Below the pieces are notes generated by a model. It searched no databases and was not told where the DNA came from. It saw only the letters and a list, made by a program, of their open reading frames with translations. DNA of 6,287 nt, from assembly GCA_023415395.1 (NCBI GenBank), contig JAEZKN010000408.1, positions 1 through 6,287 on the forward strand, read 5' to 3'. Origin of the DNA: Actinomycetes bacterium (GTDB lineage: Bacteria; Actinomycetota; Actinomycetes; Propionibacteriales; Nocardioidaceae). Below are positions 1 through 6,090 of the stretch, piece after piece; position 1 is the stretch's first letter; each line of letters begins with the position of its first letter. The translations under genes and the position numbers were made by a program.

Positions 1-1
1 C

Positions 2-370
2 GACTACCTCGACGAGTCGGGCGGCCGCTACGTCCACGTCATCGCCGACGGCTCCATCGGCAAGTCCGGCGACATCGCCAAGGCCATCGCCTGCGGCGCC
101 GACGCCGTCATGGTGGGCTCGCCCTTCGCCCGTGCGACCGACGCTCCCGGGCGCGGCTTCCACTGGGGCACCGAGGCGCACCACCACGACCTCCCGCGCG
201 GCCAGCGCGTGCAGTTCGAGACCGTCGGCACGATCGAGGAGATCCTCTTCGGCCCTTCCCGCGTCGCCGACGGCACGATGAACCTCATGGGTGCCCTGCG
301 CCGCTCGATGGCCACCACCGGCTACACCGAGCTCAAGGAGTTCCAGCGCGTCGAGGTCGTCGTCGAGTGA
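2..370 (+). CDS. guaB3: GuaB3-family IMP dehydrogenase-related protein, C-terminal part
   Basis: Only the last 122 codons are present; the frame is open from base 2 and the start lies left of the window. The visible part is the end of an IMPDH/GMP reductase TIM barrel: ADGSIGKSGD followed by KAIACGADAVMVGSPFA is the phosphate-binding segment (residues about 15-43 of the fragment), and MNLMGALRRSMATTGY then LKEFQ near the end is the C-terminal signature I recall from mycobacterial GuaB3. The catalytic cysteine loop and any CBS domains would lie upstream and cannot be judged. Family knowledge: GuaB3 is a separate branch from GuaB; the cyanobacterial form is reported to be an IMP dehydrogenase, while the actinobacterial role is unclear. 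The ending short of a flap-rich GuaB tail favours GuaB3 over GuaB. The stop overlaps the next gene's GTG start, so the two are probably co-translated. Confidence 0.9.
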   Translation, partial: DYLDESGGRYVHVIADGSIGKSGDIAKAIACGADAVMVGSPFARATDAPGRGFHWGTEAHHHDLPRGQRVQFETVGTIEEILFGPSRVADGTMNLMGALRRSMATTGYTELKEFQRVEVVVE

Positions 371-1158
371 AGGTCGGGGCCGGGCAGGCCGTCTCGATCG
401 CCGGCGACCGGCTCGCGAACGCCGCGACCGCGGCGCGGCTGACGGCTCGCGCGGCCGACGAGGGCGTCCGGGTGCTGGTGCTGCCCGAGGCCTTCCTGAC
501 CGGCTACGACGTCGCCGCGTTCCGCGGCCCGCTGCCCTCGGCCGACCGGCTGGACGAGGCGTGGCTGGACCCGCTGCGCGCGGCCGCCGTCGCGGGTGAC
601 GTCGTGGTCGTGGTCGGCACCGCGCTCGAGCGCGGCGAGCACCGGCGGTTGTCGCAGGTCGTCGTGCGGCCCGACGGCAGCACCACGGCGCCGTACGACA
701 AGCAGTTCCTCGACGGCCTCGAGCGCGACCACTTCACGGTCGGCGGCCACGGCACCTCGATCACCGTCGACGGCCTCGAGCTGGGGCTGTCGATCTGCTA
801 CGACGGCTGCTTCCCCGAGCACGCCCAGGCGGCCGCGCTCGACGGGGCCGTGGGCTACCTGAGCTCGGCGGCGTACTTCCCGGGCGGCGAGCACCGCCGC
901 GACCTCTACTACGCCGCGCGGGCGGTCGAGAACGGCATGTACGTCGTGTTCTCCGGATTGACCGGCCGCTGCGGCTCGTCCTCCTTCATCGGCGGCTCGG
1001 CCGTCTACGACCCCGAGGGGCGGCCGCTCGCCCGGCTCGGCGAGGAGGAGGGTGTGGCGGTCGCCGACCTCGACGCCGCGCTCGTCGAGGCGACGCGGGA
1101 GCGACACCGGATGGTCTTCGACCACCGGGCCTCGCTCGGCCCGCGCGTGCGGGCCTGA
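367..1158 (+). CDS. Carbon-nitrogen hydrolase (nitrilase superfamily amidase)
   Basis: A 263-residue cytoplasmic hydrolase of the nitrilase superfamily, which cleaves non-peptide C-N bonds through a Glu-Lys-Cys triad. The triad is visible: E41 in LVLPEAFLTGYD, K112 in APYDKQFL, and C144 in LSICYDGCFPE; E119 (GLERDHF) is a likely second structural glutamate. The length is normal for single-domain members (about 260-280). The Cys motif CYDxxFPE resembles the Nit/omega-amidase and N-carbamoyl amidase branches more than true nitrilases, but the substrate cannot be read from sequence. The GTG start at 367 overlaps the guaB3 stop (GTGA), which fixes the start by translational coupling and fits its position just before the conserved AGQA strand. 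That pairing suggests a role in nucleotide or amide-nitrogen metabolism, or metabolite repair; this is inference only. Confidence 0.9.
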   Translation: MKVGAGQAVSIAGDRLANAATAARLTARAADEGVRVLVLPEAFLTGYDVAAFRGPLPSADRLDEAWLDPLRAAAVAGDVVVVVGTALERGEHRRLSQVVVRPDGSTTAPYDKQFLDGLERDHFTVGGHGTSITVDGLELGLSICYDGCFPEHAQAAALDGAVGYLSSAAYFPGGEHRRDLYYAARAVENGMYVVFSGLTGRCGSSSFIGGSAVYDPEGRPLARLGEEEGVAVADLDAALVEATRERHRMVFDHRASLGPRVRA

Positions 1159-1166
1159 CGTCGCAG

Positions 1167-1188
1167 CGATCCGGACCGATCCGGACCG
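1167..1188. repeat. Tandem 10-bp repeat that can also fold as a hairpin
   Basis: The unit CGATCCGGAC occurs at 1167-1176 and 1177-1186, followed by the first two bases of a third copy. Because TCCGGA is self-complementary, the two copies (1170-1175 and 1180-1185) can also pair as a 6-bp stem with a CCGA tetraloop. It starts nine bases after the hydrolase stop codon, so it could be a terminator-like hairpin (no T-run follows) or a binding site on one face of the helix for a regulator of the next gene. The sequence does not decide between them. Confidence 0.45.
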
Positions 1189-1214
1189 CGTCCGGCGCCG
1201 AACAACTCCTGAAC

Positions 1215-1231
1215 GACCGGAGATACCGGTC
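1215..1231. promoter_or_regulatory. Inverted repeat upstream of the secreted-protein gene
   Basis: GACCGG, spacer AGATA, CCGGTC form a perfect 6-5-6 inverted repeat. It ends eight bases before the ribosome binding site of the gene starting at 1253. It may be an operator or an RNA hairpin in the 5' leader. No convincing -35/-10 pair was found nearby, so its relation to a promoter is unknown. Confidence 0.35.
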
Positions 1232-1239
1232 ACGTCTTG

Positions 1240-1246
1240 GGAGGAG
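1240..1246 (+). promoter_or_regulatory. Ribosome binding site that sets the secreted-protein start
   Basis: GGAGGAG lies eight bases (counted from GGAGG) before the ATG at 1253. It selects that ATG over in-frame upstream codons, the longest of which would begin inside the preceding hydrolase gene. It also places a good signal peptide at the very N-terminus. Confidence 0.75.
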
Positions 1247-1252
1247 CAGGTC

Positions 1253-1828
1253 ATGAGGAGGACACTCACGGCGATCGCGCTGGTGGTGGGGACGGCACTC
1301 GCACTCGTCGGCACGGCGGTGGCGCCCGCGTCGGCGCACGGCGCACCGAGCGGGGCCACCCGGTCGTGGTCGTCGGGCTACACCCAGGTGGTCGTCGACC
1401 CCGACGTCTACGCGCTCATCGGCTCGGCCGGCATCACCCCCGCGCCGATCGGGGGAGCGAAGGCCTTCGCCTTCCGCGACACCCTCGCGACCCAGTTCCC
1501 GATCACCGGCTACTCGCTGTCGAGCCTGCGGATCAAGCACTCCGGAGGCGTCAGCCTGAGCGCGGGATCGGCCACGATCTCGCTCTCGAGCTTCTACATC
1601 GACCTCGGCCGGGGACGCGTGAGCGGCGAGGTCGCGGGCTCGGTCGGCGACGTCGGGCGGGTCGACCTGTTCAAGATCCGCCTCACCGACCGCCCGTCGC
1701 TCGGGCTGGTGAAGCTCACGCTGACCGGCACCGCTGCCGGGGCGCTGAACTCGACCTTCGGGGTCGACGCGTTCAGCGCCGGTGACACCTTCGGCTACGC
1801 GACGCCGAAGCCGTTCGCCCGCTTCTGA
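1253..1828 (+). CDS. Secreted protein, HtaA-like/IKHSGG beta-rich family
   Basis: A 191-residue exported protein. Residues 1-28 are a Sec signal peptide: MRR n-region, hydrophobic stretch TAIALVVGTALALVG, and an APASA|H cleavage site after A28. The mature part is one beta-rich domain of about 160 residues: VVVDPDVYALIGSAGI (47-61), FPITG (82-86), IKHSGGVSLSAG (94-105), a FYIDLGRGRVSGEV strand (114-127), then TAAGALNSTFGVDAFSAGDTFG (160-181). This order (variable strand, PITGG-like turn, HSGGL, INL-type strand, AxALNxxFG...FxAG) is one I recognise from secreted actinobacterial proteins of unknown function, often as tandem domains and sometimes grouped near HtaA-like haem-associated domains. 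Here there is one copy and no sortase signal or C-terminal membrane helix, so it is probably released. No catalytic residues can be identified. Family assignment is from memory of the pattern. Confidence 0.75.
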   Translation: MRRTLTAIALVVGTALALVGTAVAPASAHGAPSGATRSWSSGYTQVVVDPDVYALIGSAGITPAPIGGAKAFAFRDTLATQFPITGYSLSSLRIKHSGGVSLSAGSATISLSSFYIDLGRGRVSGEVAGSVGDVGRVDLFKIRLTDRPSLGLVKLTLTGTAAGALNSTFGVDAFSAGDTFGYATPKPFARF

Positions 1829-1840
1829 CCCGCGGGCGAC

Positions 1841-1882
1841 GACGCCGGGACCGGGCCCGGGGGGCGGCCCGGCTCCGGCGTC
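1841..1882. terminator. Bidirectional hairpin between convergent genes
   Basis: Arms 1841-1857 and 1866-1882 pair over 17 positions with one G-U pair and one A-C mismatch, around an 8-base loop of mostly G. It lies in the 65-base gap between the stop at 1828 (plus) and the stop at 1894 (minus), where a shared terminator is expected. No T-run follows on either strand, as is common for terminators in high-GC actinobacteria. On the minus strand the stem is equally strong. Confidence 0.65.
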
Positions 1883-1893
1883 CGGGCGATCGG

Positions 1894-3093
1894 CTACGAC
1901 GCCGCGCGGTCCTCGCGCAGTCCGCGGTTGCCTCCGAGCAGGTCGACGGCCCGGCGGATCGAGGCGAGCCGGTCGCCGACCGCGGGGACGATCCGGATCG
2001 GGTTGCCGGGGGAGTAGTGGTTCCACTGCGTCGGCACGTACGCCGCGCGGCTGACCCGGAAGCCGCCCCCGGGTCGCTCGGTGAACTCCAGGTGGACGGT
2101 GATCCCCTCGTAGGTCGCGGGCCGCGTCGCCTCGTTCTGCGCGACCTGGTTCCCCATGCCGTAGACCACCCACTTGCCGTTGACCCGCGTGATCGGCTGG
2201 ACGACGTGCGCGTGCTCGCCGAGCACGACGTCGACGTCGGGTGAGGCGGTCAGCGCCTCGGCGAGCGCGACCTGCTCGGGGCTCGGCTCGTGGACGTACT
2301 CCCAGCCCCAGTGCACGTGCACCACCACGACGTCGGCCCCGGCCTCGCGGGCGGCGCGCGCCTGCGCCAGCAGGTTGTCCGCGTCCCCCATGGAGACCGC
2401 GAACTCCTCGTCGGCCGGGGGTACGAAGCCGTTGAGGCCGTAGGTCCCCGCGACGAGGCCGACGCGGACGCCGTTCTCGGTGGTCAGGACGACCGGCTGC
2501 TCGCGCTCGCGCGGGGTCCGGAACGTGCCGACGTGCTCGACCCCGTTGGCCTCGAGGAGGTCGGCGGTGGTCACGACCCCCTCGAATCCGCCGTCCCAGC
2601 TGTGGTTGGACGCGGTGGTGCACGCGTCCCAGCCCATGCTCGCGATCCACGGGGCGATCGAGCGGGGCGCCGCGAAGACCGGGTAGGACTCCGGCTCCGC
2701 GCCGGGGAGGGCGAAGGGCAGCTCCGTGTGGCAGATCGCGAGGTCGGCGCCCTGGACGAGCGGGCGGAGGGTCGCGAACATCGCGTCCCAGTCGTAGCGC
2801 TCCGGCGTCCCGGCGGCGTCCTCGGCGGCGCTGAACCACGTGGTGTTGTGCCACAGCAGGTCCCCACCCATGACCAGGTCGAAGGAGCGGGGGCCGGGAT
2901 CCTCGGTGGACGACGGCGTGGTGGTCCCCGACGGCGGCGCGGGCGTCGAGTCGATCGCGACCGGGCTCGCGGGCGTCGTGCCCTCGTCACATCCGGTGAC
3001 CCCGACGAGCGCGGCCAGCACAGCGGCCAGCGCGGCCAGCGTCCCCTTCACGCGGGCATTGATAACGGCTTTCGCGGCCGGGCGTGGGCGCAT
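1894..3093 (-). CDS. CapA-family lipoprotein (PGA_cap metallophosphatase-like)
   Basis: A 399-residue protein from the ATG at 3093. A basic N-terminus and hydrophobic segment (about 18-31) end in the lipobox VTGC with C35, so it is probably lipid-anchored outside the membrane; a Thr/Pro/Ser-rich linker follows (36-70). The CapA domain covers about 71-380: LVMGGDLLWH (73-82), CHTELPF (121-127), TASNHSWDGG (160-169, the NH.xD.G motif), VVVHVHWGWEY (256-266), LGEHAHVVQP (291-300) and VVYGMGNQV (309-317). The domain belongs to the calcineurin-like phosphoesterase fold, and CapA is named from poly-gamma-glutamate capsule loci; stand-alone actinobacterial lipoprotein forms are uncharacterised. No capB/capC neighbours are present, so no capsule role is claimed. 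Start choice is uncertain: a GTG at 3051 would give a more usual short signal peptide (MKGTLAAL...) and leave 72 rather than 30 bases before divergent glpD. Neither start has a strong ribosome binding site. Confidence 0.88.
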   Translation of the reverse strand: MRPRPAAKAVINARVKGTLAALAAVLAALVGVTGCDEGTTPASPVAIDSTPAPPSGTTTPSSTEDPGPRSFDLVMGGDLLWHNTTWFSAAEDAAGTPERYDWDAMFATLRPLVQGADLAICHTELPFALPGAEPESYPVFAAPRSIAPWIASMGWDACTTASNHSWDGGFEGVVTTADLLEANGVEHVGTFRTPREREQPVVLTTENGVRVGLVAGTYGLNGFVPPADEEFAVSMGDADNLLAQARAAREAGADVVVVHVHWGWEYVHEPSPEQVALAEALTASPDVDVVLGEHAHVVQPITRVNGKWVVYGMGNQVAQNEATRPATYEGITVHLEFTERPGGGFRVSRAAYVPTQWNHYSPGNPIRIVPAVGDRLASIRRAVDLLGGNRGLREDRAAS

Positions 3094-3123
3094 CGGTGAT
3101 TTCGGTCCTGCGAGACTGGACAC

Positions 3124-4851
3124 ATGACTGACCGCAGCGCCCTCGGCCCGCAGGCGCGGGACGCCGCTCTCGCGACGATGCAGGGCCTGGGCGGCCAGCC
3201 CGAGCTCGACGTGCTCGTCGTCGGCGGGGGCATCGTCGGCGTCGGCACGGCGCTCGACGCCGTCACGCGCGGTCTCTCGACCGGCCTGCTCGAGCAGCGG
3301 GACCTGGCCAGCGGCACGTCGTCGCGCTCGTCCAAGCTGGTCCACGGAGGCCTGCGCTACCTGGAGATGCTCGACTTCGGGCTGGTCCGCGAGGCGCTCC
3401 AGGAGCGCGGCCTGCTCCTGACTCGCCTGGCCCCGCACCTGGTCCGGCCGGTGCCGTTCCTCTACCCGCTGACCCGTCGCGGCTGGGAGCGGCCCTACGT
3501 CGGCGCCGGCCTCGCGCTCTAGGACGGCATGGCGACGGCCGGCCGCCACGGCTCCGGCCTCCCGCGGCACCGCCACCTCTCGCGGCGCGCGGTCGCCCGG
3601 GTCGCACCCGACCTCAACCCGGCCTCGCTCGCCGGCGCCATCCAGTACTACGACTGCCAGGTCGACGACGCCCGCCTGGTCACCACGATCGCCCGCACCG
3701 CGGCCGCCCACGGCGCGCACGTGGCGACGCGGGTCAAGGTGACCGGCTTCCTGCGCGAGGGCGAGCGGGTCGTCGGCGTACGCGCCCGGGACCTGGAGCA
3801 CGGCACCGACGTCGAGGTCCGCGCCCGGGTGGTCGTCAACGCGGCAGGCGTCTGGACCGACGACATCCAGGAGATGGTCGGTGGGCGCGGGTCGCTGCAC
3901 GTGCAGGCCTCCAAGGGCATCCACCTGGTCGTGCCGCGCGACCGGATCCGGTCCGAGGCCGGCTTCATCGTGCGCACCGAGAAGTCGGTGCTGTTCGTGA
4001 TCCCGTGGGGCCGGCACTGGATCATCGGCACCACCGACACCCCCTGGGACCTCGACAAGGCCCACCCGGCCGCGTCCCGCACCGACATCGAGTACGTCCT
4101 CGCCCACGTCAACGCGATCCTGCGCGAGCCGCTGGACCACTCCGACGTCGAGGGCGTCTACGCCGGGCTGCGGCCGCTGCTCTCGGGCGAGTCCGAGCCG
4201 ACCTCGCGCATCTCGCGCGAGCACACCGTCGTGACGCCCGTGCCCGGGCTGGTGATGATCGCCGGCGGCAAGCTCACGACCTACCGCGTCATGGGACGCG
4301 ACGCCGTCGACGCGGCCGCTCACTCGCTGGCCTCCACGCTCGGCTCCACCGTGCGTCCCTCCATCACCGACCGGGTGCCGCTGCTCGGCGCCGACGCCTG
4401 GGAGACGCGCACCAACCAGCGCAGGTTGCTCGCCCGGCGGTCCGGGCTGCACGTGGCCCGCATCGACCACCTGCTCGGGCGGTACGGCGGGCTGGTCGAC
4501 GACCTGCTCGACCTGGTGGCCAAGCGCCCGGAGTTGCGGGCCCCGCTCGGGGGTGCCGAGGACTACCTGGCCGCCGAGGTCGTCTACGCCGTCACCCACG
4601 AGGGCGCCCGTCACCTCGACGACGTCCTCACCCGTCGCACCCGCATCTCCATCGAGACCTTCGACCGCGGCGTCGCCGCCGCCCCGCACGCGGCCGCGCT
4701 CCTCGCCGAGGCCCTCGGCTGGGACCCGACCCGGACCGCCGGCGAGGTCGACCACTACCGCCGCCGGGTCGAGGCCGAGCGGCAGTCGCAGCTCATGCTC
4801 ACCGACCAGGAGGCGGACGAGGCGCGGGTCGTGGTGCGCGACATCGTCTAG
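3124..4851 (+). pseudogene. glpD: Aerobic glycerol-3-phosphate dehydrogenase, interrupted by one amber codon
   Basis: GlpD oxidises sn-glycerol 3-phosphate to dihydroxyacetone phosphate with FAD and passes electrons to the quinone pool at the membrane. Counting the amber position the frame is 575 codons, a normal length. Residues 1-132 hold the FAD Rossmann motif VVGGGIVGVGTALDAVTRG (32-50) and SGTSSRSSKLVHGGLRYLE (63-81). Codon 133 is TAG. The frame then continues without shift: QYYDCQVDDARL (174-185), NAAGVWTD (239-246), PWGRHWIIGTTDTPWD (294-309), YAGLRPLL (346-353), GGKLTTYR (381-388) and the C-terminal DAO-type domain with VVYAVTHEGARHLDDVLTRRTRI (486-508). All expected blocks are present and codon use is unchanged after the stop, so decay, if real, is very recent. 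Neither fragment alone should work: the first has only the nucleotide-binding start, the second (from ATG 3529) lacks the dinucleotide fold. The ATG at 3124 has no clear Shine-Dalgarno sequence and may be leaderless. It could instead be a functional gene hidden by a sequencing error. Confidence 0.88.
3520..3522 (+). other. glpD: In-frame TAG within glpD at a conserved tyrosine position
   Basis: The reading is ...GAGLAL, TAG, DGMATAG... . GlpD homologues typically read G-L-x-L-Y-D here (E. coli has GLFLYDHLG, from memory), so the TAG most simply replaces TAC, the usual Tyr codon of this window, by one C-to-G change. There is no frameshift: both sides are in frame 1. The stop also creates AGGA (3521-3524) four bases before an in-frame ATG at 3529, a weak possible restart site. 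Confidence 0.9.
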
Positions 4852-4897
4852 CGGCGTCGGGTCTCCCGCGACACGTCCGGCGGCGTCCGGGCCACCG

Positions 4898-4927
4898 TTG
4901 ACAACTAGAACACGTTCCACCGATGCT
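4898..4927 (+). promoter_or_regulatory. Probable sigma-70-type promoter of the phosphotransferase gene
   Basis: A perfect -35 box TTGACA (4898-4903) is followed after 18 bases by GATGCT (4922-4927), a TAnnnT-like -10. Transcription would begin near 4933, giving a leader of about 30 bases. The -35 is striking in this GC-rich context and sits in the 111-base gap after glpD, so the downstream pair has its own promoter. The -10 is imperfect. Confidence 0.6.
4906..4919. promoter_or_regulatory. KstR-like operator palindrome inside the promoter spacer
   Basis: TAGAACACGTTCCA matches TnnAACnnGTTnnA, the pattern known for KstR, the TetR-family repressor of cholesterol catabolism in mycobacteria and rhodococci. 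The core GAAC-AC-GTTC is a clean inverted repeat; the left flank (ACTAGAAC) fits the published-style consensus better than the right. It fills most of the spacer between the -35 and -10 boxes, where a bound repressor would block RNA polymerase. The regulator could be another TetR protein of fatty-acid metabolism with a similar site. Confidence 0.55.
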
Positions 4928-4936
4928 GAGACCCAC

Positions 4937-4949
4937 GTCACAGCGTGAC
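4937..4949. promoter_or_regulatory. Second inverted repeat in the 5' leader
   Basis: GTCAC, spacer AGC, GTGAC form a perfect 5-3-5 inverted repeat ending three bases before the GAGGAGG ribosome binding site. It lies just after the inferred transcription start, so it may be an additional operator or a small RNA hairpin that affects access to the ribosome binding site. It is short enough that chance is possible. Confidence 0.3.
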
Positions 4950-4952
4950 CTG

Positions 4953-4958
4953 AGGAGG
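4953..4958 (+). promoter_or_regulatory. Ribosome binding site that sets the GTG start of the phosphotransferase
   Basis: AGGAGG lies four bases before the GTG at 4963, slightly close but perfect. It supports this GTG over in-frame downstream ATG codons (residues 10 and 12 of the protein), which have no such site. Confidence 0.65.
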
Positions 4959-4962
4959 GAAC

Positions 4963-6090
4963 GTGACCCAGGCGCCGCCGCCCGCCGACATGAAGATGCA
5001 GCGCTCGAGCCGCGACCCGAGCACGCTGCCGGCGCGGCTGGCGGAGTGGCTCGCCACCGTCCTGCCGACCGGGGCCGACCCGGTCGTCACGCTGCACACC
5101 GGCATCGACGCCAACGGCATGAGCTCGGAGACGATCGTCCTCGACGTCGACTGGACCGAGGAGGGCGAGCGCCGGCGCGGCGAGTACGTCGCGCGGGTGG
5201 CGCCGGCCGCGGAGGACCTGCCGGTCTTCCCGAGCTACGCCCTCCAGGACCAGTACGACGTCATGCGGCTCGTCGGCGAGCTGACCGACGTCCCGGTGCC
5301 GACCGTGCGCTGGATGGAGCCGACCGGCGAGGTGCTCGGGACGCCGTTCTTCCTGATGGACCGGGTCGAGGGGGTCGTCCCGCAGGACGTGCTGCCCTAC
5401 AACTTCGGCGACAACTGGTTGCACGACGCCAGCCGTGAGGACCAGCGGCGCCTCCAGGACAACAGCGTGGCCGTGCTCGCCCGGCTGCACGCCATCCCCG
5501 ACGCGGAGCAGACCTTCGGCTTCCTTGCTCCGCACCACGACGGCGCCACCCTGCTGGAGCGGAACCTCACCCGCACCCGGGCCTGGTACGACTTCGCCGT
5601 CGCCGACATCGGCCGGTCGGCCACCGTCGAGCGGGCGCTCGACTGGCTCGAGGCGCACCTCCCCGAGACCGACGAGGCCGTGCTCACCTGGGGCGACAGC
5701 CGGGTCGGCAACATGATGTACCGCGACTTCACCCCGGTCGCCGTCCTCGACTGGGAGATGGCCGCGATCGGTCCGCGCGAGCTGGACGTGTCGTGGATCG
5801 TCTTCGCCCACCGGGTCTTCGAGGCGATCACGGGGTTGCTCGAGATGCCGGGCATGCCGCACTTCCTGCACGAGGACGACGTGCGGGGAGAGTACGAGCG
5901 GCTCACCGGCGTCGAGCTCGGCGACCTGCACTGGTACCACGTCTACAACGGCGTGCAGTGGGCGATCGTCTTCATGCGCACCGGCGCCCGGCAGATCCAC
6001 TTCGGCGAGATCGAGCGGCCCGACGACATCGAGACGCTCTTCCACCACAAGCCCCTGCTCGACCGACTCCTGGAGGAAGCCGGCGCATGA
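4963..6090 (+). CDS. Phosphotransferase family protein (APH-like, ACAD10/11 kinase-like)
   Basis: A 375-residue cytoplasmic protein with the aminoglycoside phosphotransferase/choline kinase fold. Visible parts: a nucleotide loop GIDANGMSSET (47-57), the strand YVARVAP (75-81) with Arg where many kinases have Lys, the hinge-like FFLMDRVEGVVP (129-140), the helix LARLHAI (172-178), the catalytic loop TWGDSRVGNMM (242-252) with D245 and N250, and the metal-binding VLDWEMAAIGPRELDVSW (261-278) with D263. The usual HGD is WGD, a variant I associate with the lipid-linked actinobacterial branch related to the N-terminal domain of ACAD10/ACAD11, enzymes reported to phosphorylate 4-hydroxyacyl-CoA; M. 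tuberculosis Rv3761c (named FadE36) is, as I recall, of this type. That makes a hydroxyacyl-CoA or similar lipid substrate more likely than an antibiotic. It has its own promoter with a KstR-like operator and overlaps the next gene by ATGA. The substrate is not proven. Confidence 0.87.
   Translation: MTQAPPPADMKMQRSSRDPSTLPARLAEWLATVLPTGADPVVTLHTGIDANGMSSETIVLDVDWTEEGERRRGEYVARVAPAAEDLPVFPSYALQDQYDVMRLVGELTDVPVPTVRWMEPTGEVLGTPFFLMDRVEGVVPQDVLPYNFGDNWLHDASREDQRRLQDNSVAVLARLHAIPDAEQTFGFLAPHHDGATLLERNLTRTRAWYDFAVADIGRSATVERALDWLEAHLPETDEAVLTWGDSRVGNMMYRDFTPVAVLDWEMAAIGPRELDVSWIVFAHRVFEAITGLLEMPGMPHFLHEDDVRGEYERLTGVELGDLHWYHVYNGVQWAIVFMRTGARQIHFGEIERPDDIETLFHHKPLLDRLLEEAGA

Noticed and set aside
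367..1158. True nitrilase acting on nitriles
   Set aside because: The length and CYDxxFPE motif fit the amidase branches better; nothing in the context suggests nitrile metabolism.
1052..1252. In-frame upstream extension of the secreted protein
   Set aside because: It lies mostly inside the hydrolase gene, and the strong ribosome binding site and signal peptide place the start at 1253.
986..2854. Long minus-strand frame rich in Arg and Pro, and a similar one at 322-1359
   Set aside because: Low-complexity composition typical of GC-rich antisense frames; both overlap genes with clear family motifs.
3520..3522. Amber codon as pyrrolysine or programmed recoding
   Set aside because: No pyrrolysine machinery is in view, the lineage is not one known for it, the residue is a conserved Tyr rather than a special site, and no recoding structure is evident. 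Error or nonsense mutation is simpler.
4858..4868. CGGG-TCT-CCCG hairpin after glpD as its terminator
   Set aside because: A 4-bp stem without a T-run is too weak to call in DNA of this composition.
3094..6048. Minus-strand open frame extending the CapA-like gene far upstream, antisense to glpD and the phosphotransferase
   Set aside because: The extension has no recognisable domain, is Val/Gly/Arg/Asp-rich as expected from antisense of high-GC codons, and covers two well-supported plus-strand genes.
4963..6090. Aminoglycoside resistance gene
   Set aside because: The WGD variant of the catalytic loop, the lipid-type promoter motif and the partner gene point to the ACAD10/11-like branch instead of antibiotic kinases.
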